Source: Sedimentibacter sp. (GTDB lineage Bacteria; Bacillota; Clostridia; Tissierellales; Sedimentibacteraceae). Taken from it: a DNA stretch of 64,000 bases. The first letter of the stretch is position 1; the number at the start of each line of letters is the position of its first letter. Below are positions 26,766-35,157 of the stretch, piece after piece. A program made the translations under genes and the position numbers. The stretch covers positions 62,001-126,000 of the forward strand of contig JAHDLA010000007.1 in the NCBI GenBank assembly GCA_018436705.1, read 5' to 3'. The notes below the pieces were generated by a model, which worked only from the letters and a program-made list of their open reading frames with translations, was not told where the DNA came from and did no database searches.

Positions 26766-27125
26766 CTATTGTATTTCTATTCTTGCGTTTTCCATCCATT
26801 TATCCACTGCAATTTTATTAATAATAAAATCACTCCCAACTTTTACATATGGAAAGTCTATACCTTCAGCGTTGATTACTTTTAATAAATCGTTGGTATT
26901 TAATCCTAAATATTCAGCCGCAGCATTGATGTCCATAATATCATTATTGCTCTTATTATAGTAAGCTGCATCATTTACGCTCTCAAGCTTTTGTGAAATA
27001 TCATGCATACCGTTACTAACATAAATTCCATTGAGCTCCACACCCTTATATATTATAAAAGAACTTATAATAATAGATGCGGACAAACAAATAATTGCGA
27101 TCAAAAAAGTTTTTTCTTTTAGCAT
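26766..27125 (-). CDS. Membrane-anchored protein with excisionase-like domain
   Basis: A 119-residue protein with one N-terminal membrane helix (about residues 7-27, KTFLIAIICLSASIIISSFII) and a C-terminal domain like the excisionase/MerR winged helix (about 62-112): DINAAAEYLGLNTNDLLKVINAEGIDFPYVKVG, then a DFIINKIAVDKWMENA helix. Such domains usually bind DNA in the cytoplasm, yet the positive residues before the helix (MLKEK) predict that the domain is outside. Either the topology is reversed or the domain is used for binding something else. GGAGGATTAATG marks the start. It is unlinked to neighbours. Confidence 0.75.
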   Translation of the reverse strand: MLKEKTFLIAIICLSASIIISSFIIYKGVELNGIYVSNGMHDISQKLESVNDAAYYNKSNNDIMDINAAAEYLGLNTNDLLKVINAEGIDFPYVKVGSDFIINKIAVDKWMENARIEIQ

Positions 27126-27289
27126 TAATCCTCCTACATTATAATATTTAACTTATAGTGTAAAAATACTTATTATAATTTAAATACTCTATCGGTTAAA
27201 AAGCTATCAATTTTCTAATGTATAGATAGAATATTATATCATACTTTTGATTCGTTTCCATATCACGCTAAATATTAGCACCAATTTTT

Positions 27290-27688
27290 TTAATACTTGG
27301 TAATGTCTGCTGCTCTCTCATATAATACCAATAGCATACAACCTACTCCGTAGCATATAATGTCTTTCCAGTCAAATACCGAACCCATCGCCACTCTACA
27401 AAACGCATTTCCATGCAGTCCCAAAATATTAACTATTCCAATATATTGCAGAAATTCAACAAATGCTGCAAATAAAAATATCCAAAGGGGCAGCAATTTA
27501 AATTTCTTTGAGAAAACCATCCGTATTGCACAATAAATTACACCAACCACCAATATATCCCCTACGTATGGTCTAATAAATTCGTCATGAACATATAATG
27601 CAATAAAAATTTCTATTAACACAAGCAATATAAATGCCACAGCATATTTTATTCTATTTTCCGCTTTGTTTTTTCTGTAAGTATTCAC
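27290..27688 (-). CDS. DUF2809 membrane protein
   Basis: A 132-residue protein with four hydrophobic segments, matching DUF2809: IKYAVAFILLVLIEIFIALYVHDEFIRPYVGDILVVGVIY, LLPLWIFLFAAFVEFLQYIGIV and the conserved LGLHGNAFCRVAMGSVFDWKDIICYGVG block. The start is a GTG with GAGGG seven bases upstream. It is the last gene of a PadR-DUF2812-small protein-DUF2809 run on the same strand. Function of the family is unknown; VanZ-like glycopeptide-resistance membrane proteins share a similar layout. Confidence 0.88.
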   Translation of the reverse strand: MNTYRKNKAENRIKYAVAFILLVLIEIFIALYVHDEFIRPYVGDILVVGVIYCAIRMVFSKKFKLLPLWIFLFAAFVEFLQYIGIVNILGLHGNAFCRVAMGSVFDWKDIICYGVGCMLLVLYERAADITKY

Positions 27689-27708
27689 AGCATTCCCTCT
27701 TCTCTAGC

Positions 27709-27876
27709 TCATTTTCGGCCTACCCAAAACAATCCTGCCGCCAAAATTCCCGTTAAGTACAGCAATGCAGCTTCAGTATACCCATGATGCGAATTTTCTA
27801 TATAAATGCCTCCAGCAAATATTACAGCCAAAAAAATTGCTAACATAACACCTAAGTCATGTGATTTCTCATTCAT
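27709..27876 (-). CDS. 55-residue two-helix membrane protein
   Basis: A small gene with ATG at 27876 and GGAG seven bases before it. The 55-residue product has two hydrophobic helices (LGVMLAIFLAVIFAGGIYI and AALLYLTGILAAGLFWVG) joined by a polar ENSHHGYTE loop and ends in GRK. It sits 86 bases after the DUF2812 gene and 20 bases before DUF2809, in the same direction, which supports it being real. I do not recognise a family; it is probably a small subunit of, or partner to, these membrane proteins. Confidence 0.72.
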   Translation of the reverse strand: MNEKSHDLGVMLAIFLAVIFAGGIYIENSHHGYTEAALLYLTGILAAGLFWVGRK

Positions 27877-27962
27877 AGCAAATCTCCTTATGGTAAATTA
27901 ATTATTCTCTATTGTCAAAGCTTGTTTAACCGCTTCTGCCAATCACTCAAAAGACATCCTAT

Positions 27963-28589
27963 TTATTCAAAAATTTTACTTTCTTCTTTAAGACGATTGA
28001 CCAATGATGAATATTTTGCCGTGTAAACAGCGAATAAAACACCAAGACTTACAACCGCAGCTCTTACCGCCCATACCATGACAACATGGCTTGAAGGTTC
28101 ATCAGCGGCTAATGACACTGCTGCTATTCCCAGCATCATAAGGAAAGCCCATGCATAGGCATTTCTTACTACCTTGTAGATGTTCAGCATGTCGCTTGCA
28201 TCAGTATACAATTCAAACGGCTTTCCATCCTTTTTTTTCTCTAGAATTAAAAGCTCTTTATTAAACCCGCCAGGTGATGTAGAAATTTGTCCCATTCCTT
28301 TTGCGTATGGTCTCCATTTTATTTTTCCATAAGAAAAATTAAGGTTAATGTTTTTTGTAAAAGTGCGGAAGCCCATCTCTTCAAGATATTTACGATAATC
28401 CTTTGCCTTTGAATATGACTTATCCCCAACAAACTCTACTGCATATTCATATTCGTTTGGTTTACATTCATCAAAACAATATGTCAATTTACCGCATTTC
28501 TTCAGCCGATATCCATGCTCAGACATACTATTCAGCCATTTTTCCTGCTCATCCATAAAATCAAAAAAATATCGGAATACTGTTTTCAT
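27963..28589 (-). CDS. DUF2812 membrane protein
   Basis: A 208-residue protein. The N-terminal domain (1-125) is DUF2812: FFDFMDEQEKWLNSMSEHGYRLKKCGKLTYCF, then a YEYAVEFVGD strand and KDYRKYLEEMGFRTF helix. Two hydrophobic helices follow (about 140-160 and 168-190) and a short cytoplasmic tail. Such proteins are nearly always encoded directly after a PadR regulator, and here the start overlaps the PadR stop by one base. They are thought to be part of PadR-controlled stress responses. GAGAGGGCAATTAATG marks the start. Confidence 0.9.
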   Translation of the reverse strand: MKTVFRYFFDFMDEQEKWLNSMSEHGYRLKKCGKLTYCFDECKPNEYEYAVEFVGDKSYSKAKDYRKYLEEMGFRTFTKNINLNFSYGKIKWRPYAKGMGQISTSPGGFNKELLILEKKKDGKPFELYTDASDMLNIYKVVRNAYAWAFLMMLGIAAVSLAADEPSSHVVMVWAVRAAVVSLGVLFAVYTAKYSSLVNRLKEESKIFE

Positions 28590-28918
28590 TAATTGCCCTC
28601 TCCCTTAATAATTGTTGATGCCAAGCTTAAAACCTCGCCCATACGCTTTAGTTCCTCTTCTGCTTTTTGTTTTCCGGTGTCGGTTATAACATACTCCTTT
28701 TTCTTGCCGCCAATTTCATCTTCAAATGGAACAATCCATTTTTTCTTTGCCAATGCGTTTATTGCTCCGTATAAAGTACCTGCACCTAAAACAACCCTTC
28801 CATTGGTTTCCTTTTCAATGAACTGCATAATTCCATATCCGTGATTAGGCTTAAACACAGATAACAGCACAAGAAACGTTGTTTCAGTCAGCGCGCCTCC
28901 TTTTACATTATCCCTCAT
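28589..28918 (-). CDS. PadR-family transcriptional regulator
   Basis: A 109-residue winged-helix regulator of the PadR family: GGALTETTFLVLLSVFKPNHGYGIMQFIEKETN, GAGTLYGAINALAKKKWI and a wing with GGKKKEYVITDTGKQKAEEELKRM. The ATG at 28918 has AAGGAA nine bases upstream; an in-frame GTG three codons before it sits on the ribosome site. The upstream region carries an inverted repeat over the -10 box, so the operon is probably autorepressed. It heads a unit with DUF2812, the 55-residue protein and DUF2809. Confidence 0.92.
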   Translation of the reverse strand: MRDNVKGGALTETTFLVLLSVFKPNHGYGIMQFIEKETNGRVVLGAGTLYGAINALAKKKWIVPFEDEIGGKKKEYVITDTGKQKAEEELKRMGEVLSLASTIIKGEGN

Positions 28919-28941
28919 ACCAACCACTTCCTTTATATTAT

Positions 28942-28983
28942 GTTTAGTGTAATATATATATCACTAAACGTAATATATGTCAA
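28942..28983 (-). promoter_or_regulatory. PadR promoter and operator
   Basis: On the minus strand TTGACA (28983-28978) and TATATA (28960-28955) are 17 bases apart. An inverted repeat, GTTTAGTG and CACTAAAC (28942-28949 and 28962-28969), straddles the -10 box, the expected position of a PadR operator. Confidence 0.8.
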
Positions 28984-29028
28984 TATATTTTTGTTTCATA
29001 AGTTCCACCTATACCGAAAAAAACTATG

Positions 29029-29712
29029 CTAAATTTTAAATCTGTATCCTGCTCCCCATACAGTTTCAATACACTGGCATCCTTCAGGGTTCGTATTAAT
29101 TTTTTCTCTTATTCTTGCTATATGTACGGTTACTGTTGTTGTATCTGACAAAGCATCATATCCCCAAACCTTTTCAAACAGTTCTTCTTTGCTAAAAACT
29201 CTATTTGGATTTTCAGCTAAAAATAAAAGCAAATCAAATTCCTTCTGTGGTAAAAAAACTTCATTGTCTTCCATAAAAACTCTTCGGTCCTCTTTGTCAA
29301 TATATAACGCTCCTGCTCTTATGGGGTTTTTATTTGCATTGTTGTTAAACCTTTCATATGTTTTCAGATGACTGTTTACTCTTGCAACCAGTTCACCCAT
29401 GCTAAAAGGCTTAGTTATGTAATCATCAGCACCTAAGTTCAATCCTTTAATTTTATATATTTCATCAGACTTTGCAGACACAATAAGTATCGGTATTTGC
29501 TTTGAATCGGATATCTCCTTTAATATATCAAATCCGCCCTTTTGAGGAAGCATCAAATCCAAAATAACCAGGTCAAATTTATCGTTTTTTATATACTCAA
29601 GACCAGTGTCACCATCAAAAACACAAATAACCTCATAGCCACTCATTTCCAAATAATCCTTTTGCAGCTCTGATATGCTTTTATCATCTTCAATAATTAA
29701 TATTCTTTTCAT
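29029..29712 (-). CDS. OmpR-type response regulator
   Basis: A 227-residue two-domain response regulator. The receiver domain (1-118) has the acidic pair in LIIEDD, the phospho-acceptor Asp52 in LVILDLMLP, Ser/Thr in ILIVSAKSD and the conserved lysine in YITKPFS. The C-terminal winged helix (about 130-225) shows ALYIDKEDRRVFMEDNEVFLPQKEFDLLLFLAENPNRVFSKEELFEKVWGYD-type architecture. The ATG at 29712 is six codons inside a longer frame and better placed. It follows directly after the sensor kinase gene, with which it pairs, in a unit with an ABC-2 exporter and a secreted protein. Confidence 0.95.
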   Translation of the reverse strand: MKRILIIEDDKSISELQKDYLEMSGYEVICVFDGDTGLEYIKNDKFDLVILDLMLPQKGGFDILKEISDSKQIPILIVSAKSDEIYKIKGLNLGADDYITKPFSMGELVARVNSHLKTYERFNNNANKNPIRAGALYIDKEDRRVFMEDNEVFLPQKEFDLLLFLAENPNRVFSKEELFEKVWGYDALSDTTTVTVHIARIREKINTNPEGCQCIETVWGAGYRFKI

Positions 29713-29726
29713 GCTACCATTTCCTC

Positions 29727-31034
29727 TCAATTAGCTTTTTTTAAAGAAATAATGATGGAAGCACCTTCGCCAATTTCTGAAATTGCCCAAATTCGTCCAC
29801 CTGAGGATTCCACTATCTGCTTTGCAATTGCAAGCCCCAAACCGCTTGAGCCTTCAACTGCCCTTGCAGTATCTGCCCTGTAAAACCTGTCAAAGACATA
29901 GGGCAAGTCATCCTTGCTAATTCCTTTGCCGTTATCCTTAAACTCTATTATAACTGATGAATTTGTTTCTCTTAAAATAATTTTCAGTTGGCCGGATTCT
30001 TTTTCAATGTTTCTCTTGGCATTATCCAATATATTTTGTATCACGCGTTTAAATTTTTCACTGTCTATTGTTACGAAATATATGTTTGAAAGTTTATTCT
30101 CTAAAATTATACTCTTATTTTCACGTTCAAATTCTGCTGAGCTATCCTCAACACAACCTTCCATATATTTCACAATATTAACTTTTTCTTTTTCAAATGG
30201 CATTTGATTTAAATCCAGCTTGGAATATAGCAGCAAATCCTCTATCATGGTGTTTATCAGCTTTGTTTTATCTACGGCTTTTGATAAATAATACTTCTTC
30301 TTTTCGTCAGTGTCAGCAATACCGTCCAAAACTCCGTCTATATATCCTCTTATGGATGTAACAGGAGTTTTAAGATCATGTGATATGCTTGATATTAGGA
30401 ATTTCCTGTTTTCATCATATTTTTGCTGATAGTATATGGAATTTTTAAGCTGAAGACGCAGCTGTTCTATAGCGCTTCCAAGCTCTCTAATCTCACCATA
30501 GCCATAATCTGTAATTGCTGTTTCGAGCTCGCCGGTTCTTAACTTCTCAGTTTCTCTTGTTAAATTTGTAATGGGCTTTATTATATTTTTCATATTTTGC
30601 TTTTGTATAACTACACTTGCAGAAACAAAGACTATAAGAAAAGTTATAAAAACCAATACAATAAGGGACTTATAATTATTATCTGTGTTTATAACAGGAT
30701 TAAGGGTTATTATAATATATTTGCCACCCTTTGGTGTTGTAAAACTTTCTGTATTTATGCTGTAATTTTTATCGCCATTGTCATAATAATTATTTTTTAC
30801 ACTTATATTCATCAACATTTCTTTAATTTGCAAGCTGCTGAATTCCTCATTATTATATATAATATTATCATCTTCCATAACAATTACGGCTGTCTCGCCC
30901 AAGCCTCCGGAAATGGGAGACTTGTTTAATAAATTATAAAAGTAGACATAGGCATAACCGACACAACCGGTAATAATAATTGTGCCTATGAGCGTCATCA
31001 TACTTTGTGTTAAAAATCTTTGTTTTAAATCCAT
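29727..31034 (-). CDS. Sensor histidine kinase
   Basis: A 435-residue membrane kinase: an N-terminal helix (about 10-33), an extracytoplasmic sensor loop (34-122), a second helix (123-143), a HAMP-like linker (148-205), the HisKA dimerisation helix with the phospho-acceptor His219 in SSISHDLKTPVTSIRGYIDG, and an HATPase_c domain with N-box FKRVIQNILDNAKRN, G1 FKDNGKGISKDDLPYVFDRFYR and G2 GSSGLGLAIAKQIV. It is encoded just before its cognate regulator and just after the ABC-2 permease. Signal unknown, probably envelope or antimicrobial-peptide stress in such an operon. Confidence 0.94.
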   Translation of the reverse strand: MDLKQRFLTQSMMTLIGTIIITGCVGYAYVYFYNLLNKSPISGGLGETAVIVMEDDNIIYNNEEFSSLQIKEMLMNISVKNNYYDNGDKNYSINTESFTTPKGGKYIIITLNPVINTDNNYKSLIVLVFITFLIVFVSASVVIQKQNMKNIIKPITNLTRETEKLRTGELETAITDYGYGEIRELGSAIEQLRLQLKNSIYYQQKYDENRKFLISSISHDLKTPVTSIRGYIDGVLDGIADTDEKKKYYLSKAVDKTKLINTMIEDLLLYSKLDLNQMPFEKEKVNIVKYMEGCVEDSSAEFERENKSIILENKLSNIYFVTIDSEKFKRVIQNILDNAKRNIEKESGQLKIILRETNSSVIIEFKDNGKGISKDDLPYVFDRFYRADTARAVEGSSGLGLAIAKQIVESSGGRIWAISEIGEGASIIISLKKAN

Positions 31035-31043
31035 AAAATTATC

Positions 31044-31787
31044 CTAAATATCCTTATTTTCAAACAAATAATATCCTGCTGTAAATAACATTATACCGTA
31101 ACCGAGCAAAATTAGAAATATTCTGAGTATTTTGCTGAAATTTATATAACTCCCTAATATCAATCTATACCAATCAAAAGCAGATGTAAATAATATACTT
31201 TTTAAGTACGGAAAAGCCAAGCATAATCCATTAAACACCAAAAATATAAGAATAGAAAGCATAAAAGCACTTGTTGTTCCCTTGGTAATATTTGAAATCA
31301 AGACAACCGCCAATGCAAAGATGAAAATCGGAAAGAATTCCATGATATATGCAATTAATATTTTAAAAAAATTTGGCATACTTCTGTTTATAAAGAAAGA
31401 AATCATAAGAGACAAAATCATTACAAAAATGAGGTTAGCCAGAATAAAGCCGGCAATTCCAAGAATTTTCCCTAAAAACACCTTAAATCTTGAAGCAGGC
31501 CCTGTAATAGTAAGTTTAATCGTATGCTCTGCAAATTCTCCGGCAAACATATCAACACAGATAAAGGCAGTAAAAAGAGGAATAAATGTGTAGCTTAAAA
31601 CCGTCAAAGCCATAATTGAAAATTCTGAGCTTCCCGTTATACCTATGCCTACAAAATTATTCAAGGCATATACTACAATGGCTGTAACAATAACTGATAA
31701 AAAAGAAAATATCAATGCTGCTGTGACCTTTTTCTTTTTGGATATTTTAAACATTTCATTTATGTATATTGCTTTAAGAGTCTGCAT
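31044..31787 (-). CDS. ABC-2 type transporter permease
   Basis: A 247-residue membrane protein with six hydrophobic helices, of the ABC-2 permease type: TLKAIYINEMFKISKKKKVTAALIFSFLSVIV, FSIMALTVLSYTFIPLFTAFICVDMFAGEF near residue 80 and the GTTSAFMLSILIFLVFNGLCLAFP helix near 170. The adjacent ATPase gene ends one base before it starts. Together they form an exporter in the same operon as a two-component system, as in antimicrobial peptide resistance loci. Substrate unknown. Confidence 0.9.
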   Translation of the reverse strand: MQTLKAIYINEMFKISKKKKVTAALIFSFLSVIVTAIVVYALNNFVGIGITGSSEFSIMALTVLSYTFIPLFTAFICVDMFAGEFAEHTIKLTITGPASRFKVFLGKILGIAGFILANLIFVMILSLMISFFINRSMPNFFKILIAYIMEFFPIFIFALAVVLISNITKGTTSAFMLSILIFLVFNGLCLAFPYLKSILFTSAFDWYRLILGSYINFSKILRIFLILLGYGIMLFTAGYYLFENKDI

Positions 31788-32498
31788 TCATATTACCTCA
31801 CTTAAATAATAATTCTCCAAAGAAGAATAATTTTTTAGAATACTATGTGTGCTATCTACGCCTAAAAGCCTGCCATTATACAGAATGCCAACTTTACTGC
31901 ATGTGAGCTCTATGTCATGTATTAAATGACTGGATATGAAGAATGTTGTTTTGTGCTGTTCTGACAAATTAAGTATTAGTTTCCTCATCTCTACCATACC
32001 TTCGACATCTAACCCATTTAAAGGCTCATCCAAAATTAAAATTTCAGGATTTGCTATAATTGCCATAGCAATACCGATTCTTTGCTTCATTCCCAAAGAA
32101 TAGTGCTTTATTTTCTCATTTTTATATTTAATAAGCCCTGTAATCTCCAGACATTCATCAATTCTCACTCCATCCACATCATCATGGAACCGTCCACACA
32201 GCTTCATATTTTCATATGCAGTCAGATAAGGAAAGGGCGTTACGCTCTCTATAATGCAGCCGACCTTTTTCATTGCCTTTTCATAGTCCTTTGAAATCCT
32301 ATAACCATTTAAAAAAACATCACCCTTGTCAGCTTTCATAAGGCCTACCATAACTTTCATTGCAGTAGTCTTCCCCGCTCCGTTTGGCCCTAAAAATCCG
32401 AATATTTCCCCACGGTCAATTTCCAGATTAATGTCCTGTATTCCGCGATTATTTTTATAAATTTTCGAAAGATTTTCGATTATAATTGCTTTATCCAA
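31788..32498 (-). CDS. ABC-2 transporter ATPase
   Basis: A 236-residue ABC ATPase of the CcmA/bacitracin-type group. Walker A is FLGPNGAGKTTAM near residue 38, the signature YSLGMKQRIGIAMAI near 132, Walker B ILILDEPLNGLDVEG near 152 and the H-loop FFISSHLIHDIE. The start is read as TTG at 32498 because GGGGAGG lies five bases upstream; an earlier in-frame start at 32537 has no ribosome site and would add an unconserved head. It is followed at once by the permease gene, and preceded by the secreted protein gene. Confidence 0.92.
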   Translation of the reverse strand: MDKAIIIENLSKIYKNNRGIQDINLEIDRGEIFGFLGPNGAGKTTAMKVMVGLMKADKGDVFLNGYRISKDYEKAMKKVGCIIESVTPFPYLTAYENMKLCGRFHDDVDGVRIDECLEITGLIKYKNEKIKHYSLGMKQRIGIAMAIIANPEILILDEPLNGLDVEGMVEMRKLILNLSEQHKTTFFISSHLIHDIELTCSKVGILYNGRLLGVDSTHSILKNYSSLENYYLSEVI

Positions 32499-32564
32499 AG
32501 TTACCTCCCCGTAAATGGTTTTGGGACGCGAAGACAAAAGTCTTCACGCCCTTTAATTATACTG

Positions 32565-33830
32565 TTATTCTAATATTTTGATGAAACAACTGTCAAAATC
32601 ATCATCATAGTTTGAATATGAATACCCATCAATATTTCCATTATCATCTTCACTAAATTCAACGTTAAATGATACGTTTATATTTTGTAATCCTTCACGA
32701 TGGATAATTCCCTTTCTCTTTTCGCCGTTACTGTCCGTATAATTTAGTACCGTGTAATGTCCTGACTCTTCAAATTTTGAAGTGAACTCAAAGTTTCTTA
32801 CCGTATCAGGTTCATATCCTTCATTATAAGTCTCATAATATCTGCCTTTTATGCTGTCTTCATCAACAGAAGTTATCTCTACTATCCTTTCACCTTGCTT
32901 CACAAAGGAATTATTTTCCTCTTTTACAATGTCGTTTTTATATTTTCCGATATATTTCGTATCAAATTCAAAGCCTTCCTTAGCATAAGTAACTTTTTGT
33001 CCGGCTAAGTTTGGAGCCGTGACAACTGTATTATTAATATCCTTTACGCCAATAGAAAATTCAACAGTATAAATGTGTTCAGTACCGCTATTGTCTTCTG
33101 CTGACATGCTTGCAGTAAAAATACCGTTTTCTATAATTCCCTCTTCATTTTCAATTGCCTTGCCTGATGCTTCTATAACATAGATATTTGATTTAGGATA
33201 TGGAACCTCCAGCCTTTTCGCCGTATATTCATTGATTATTGAATATTTTAATGCAAAGGATGAAACAGCGTTCACAAGAGGAGGGATTTCTGTGTCTGAT
33301 ATATTACCCATATACATTTTCTTTCCGCCAGATTCCTCAATTTGAATAATATCCTCTAGACTTCCTACAAACGCATCCATAATTTTTTCTGCATCCATTA
33401 CTTGTTCTTCTTCAAAGAGATTTTCAAATATTTTTCTGTCATTATTAGTTTTTTGTTTCTTTACAACATTATATGAACCATCCTCGAAATTTTTATATAT
33501 AGACTGATTTTCATCAATGTACCTATAACTATTTCTTATTTTACCTTTTTCAAGATTTGTTCCGCTTGTTTCTTTCGCTTGATTTGCAATGTCAAATTTT
33601 ATGTTATCAGTTGATTCCATTAAAGTTTCTCCATCAACTTTTAAAGATACAATGACATCAACATTAAAGTTATCAACCTCGTTTGTCAATCTTTCCATTG
33701 TTGTCTTTGCAGAATCTTTCAAGCTGTGATATCCTGAACCAAGCATGATATCCGCAAAGGCTGATGTTGCAAAAATCAATACACCCAGAATAAAAACAGC
33801 AAATATAGCTGATCTTTTATTAAAATTCAT
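32565..33830 (-). CDS. Secreted protein of unknown family
   Basis: A 421-residue protein with a clear signal peptide (MNFNKRSAIFAVFILGVLIFATSAFAD, cleavage near residue 27). The mature part is acidic, beta-strand-rich, without cysteines apart from one at the end (DDDFDSCFIKILE) and without any motif I recognise. A lysine-poor stretch with NISDTEIPPLVNAVSSFALKY near 178 is hydrophobic and may be a packing helix. It lies 66 bases upstream of the ABC ATPase gene and in the same direction as the two-component system, so it may be the exported or sensed component. I cannot assign a function. Confidence 0.7.
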   Translation of the reverse strand: MNFNKRSAIFAVFILGVLIFATSAFADIMLGSGYHSLKDSAKTTMERLTNEVDNFNVDVIVSLKVDGETLMESTDNIKFDIANQAKETSGTNLEKGKIRNSYRYIDENQSIYKNFEDGSYNVVKKQKTNNDRKIFENLFEEEQVMDAEKIMDAFVGSLEDIIQIEESGGKKMYMGNISDTEIPPLVNAVSSFALKYSIINEYTAKRLEVPYPKSNIYVIEASGKAIENEEGIIENGIFTASMSAEDNSGTEHIYTVEFSIGVKDINNTVVTAPNLAGQKVTYAKEGFEFDTKYIGKYKNDIVKEENNSFVKQGERIVEITSVDEDSIKGRYYETYNEGYEPDTVRNFEFTSKFEESGHYTVLNYTDSNGEKRKGIIHREGLQNINVSFNVEFSEDDNGNIDGYSYSNYDDDFDSCFIKILE

Positions 33831-34004
33831 TTTCCTACCTCCAATATATAATCAATCACCCTATAATCATAAACGTTTATGTAACTGTATATACATAATA
33901 CATTGTCAGTATTGAATAACTATAAACTAATTATTAACAATTTATTAATTTTCAAGTTTTTCCTATAAATAATATAAATAAAAAGAACAAGAGTAACTTT
34001 GAAT

Positions 34005-34047
34005 ACAGACCTTAGAGTGACACAAAAAATATCACTCTAAGGTCTGT
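34005..34047. repeat. Perfect 16-bp inverted repeat
   Basis: ACAGACCTTAGAGTGA and TCACTCTAAGGTCTGT flank an 11-base A-rich loop. There is no T run on either side that would make it a good terminator, and GGGACAGACC at one edge resembles the boundary sequence of REP-type palindromes. It lies downstream of fosX and beyond the secreted-protein operon. Confidence 0.8.
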
Positions 34048-34095
34048 CCCAAAAGTTCTCTAAAATTCTATTGCTCTAAGCTTACCTGCTTCCTA

Positions 34096-34500
34096 TTAGT
34101 TAAGCTTCTTATAATGAAGAAGTCTGTTTTCTAGAGTACCTGTATGCAGTTCAAAAAGATGGTTATCATAATCATAAAAATATATTGAACGCCCCTCTTC
34201 TGTAACTCTGCCCCTTCCTCTTTTTATCTCTAATCCGAGCTTTTCTATTCTCTCAAGATACATTTCATAATCTGATTCATCTATTTTAAATGCTATATGA
34301 TTATAACTTCTTTCGCATTGGTTGCCTTCCATAACAGCGATCCAAAGATTTTTTATCAAAAAGAACTTTTCTTTTGATATAGAAAATTTATTTTCTCCAC
34401 TATAATATACTTCTTTGGCTTCAAAAAATTTTTCAAAAAAAGTTGTTGCCTTATCTAAATCTTTGACAATAAATGTTATATGACTAATTTCAGATATCAT
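34096..34500 (-). CDS. fosX: FosX-type fosfomycin epoxide hydrolase
   Basis: A 134-residue vicinal-oxygen-chelate fold protein. The N-terminus ISEISHITFIVKDLDKATTF, then SISKEKFFLIKNLWIAVMEG and ERSYNHIAFKI and the C-terminal RSIYFYDYDNHLFELHTGTLE match FosX; metal ligands are His7 in SHITF, His near 68 in YNHIAF and Glu near 114 in LFELH. FosX hydrolyses the fosfomycin epoxide with Mn(II). The ATG at 34500 has AAAGGGG eight bases upstream; the longer frame reaching 34620 runs through a decayed gene. No mobile element directly borders it, so it may be an intrinsic gene as in Listeria or Clostridium. Resistance itself is not shown by sequence. Confidence 0.9.
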   Translation of the reverse strand: MISEISHITFIVKDLDKATTFFEKFFEAKEVYYSGENKFSISKEKFFLIKNLWIAVMEGNQCERSYNHIAFKIDESDYEMYLERIEKLGLEIKRGRGRVTEEGRSIYFYDYDNHLFELHTGTLENRLLHYKKLN

Positions 34501-34537
34501 ATTTAATGCCCCTTTCTCTTCTACATAAAACCAGCTT

Positions 34538-34639
34538 TTAACATAAATTTTCACGTTTATAATAAGCATAAGAGTCATGCTCATTTTTATGTTCTTGCAT
34601 GATATTTTCTTCATTAACAATCAAAATATTATCTCTTAT
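34538..34639 (-). pseudogene. 5'-fragment related to the 42472-42816 gene
   Basis: In one frame this stretch reads RDNILIVNEENIMQEHKNEHDSYAYYKREN followed by a stop, matching the N-terminus of the unknown protein encoded at 42472-42816 (RDNILIINEEGIVQKYKNEHEPYAYSKRE). The start codon has become ATA and the rest of the gene is gone, cut off just upstream of fosX. It is a decayed second copy. Confidence 0.72.
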
Positions 34640-34695
34640 AATTTTTCTTTAAATCTTATTTATGAAATTTGATAAACCTTCTAATATTTAATCGA

Positions 34696-35157
34696 TTATA
34701 ACAAATCAAATTTAAATGGAAATTCTTCAGCATTTCGTTCTTCAAAATCAACTTTATATCCGATATCTTCTTTATAAAAGAAACCTTGTTTTAATTCTAT
34801 TTTTACATAACACATATTTTCATCATTTTCGTCATTGTGCGCAAAATACCATGGCTCAAACACTTTTATCAATTTCTGCCTGATTGCATGATTCTCTTCT
34901 AATAATGGATGCCCTATATTACGAGCAATACCACTGAATCTATAAAGTTTATTGCACATTGATATCTCAGGATTTTTTTCGATTTCTTTTACTTTCTTTG
35001 ATTTTGCGTAAGTAACAATATAAAAGGCACAATCATCATAAAAGGTATCAACAAACCTAACCGACGGAATATTATCATTTGATGTTGCTAAAGCAAATTG
35101 ATAATCTCTTGCAAATAACTCTTCCAAAATATTTAGACTTCTTTCATATGTGGTCAT
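34696..35157 (-). CDS. Pyridoxamine 5'-phosphate oxidase-like flavin protein
   Basis: A 153-residue protein of the PNPOx-like split-barrel fold: NILEELFARDYQFALATSNDNIPSVRFVDTFYDDCAFYIVT, then KVKEIEKNPEISMCNKLYRFSGIARNIG, the pattern of FMN-binding family members. AAGGAG precedes the ATG at 35157; an upstream in-frame ATG at 35238 lacks a ribosome site. The missing C-terminal region of true PdxH shows it is not the B6 enzyme. These proteins commonly bind FMN, F420 or heme and act in reductive detoxification. It is monocistronic. Confidence 0.8.
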   Translation of the reverse strand: MTTYERSLNILEELFARDYQFALATSNDNIPSVRFVDTFYDDCAFYIVTYAKSKKVKEIEKNPEISMCNKLYRFSGIARNIGHPLLEENHAIRQKLIKVFEPWYFAHNDENDENMCYVKIELKQGFFYKEDIGYKVDFEERNAEEFPFKFDLL

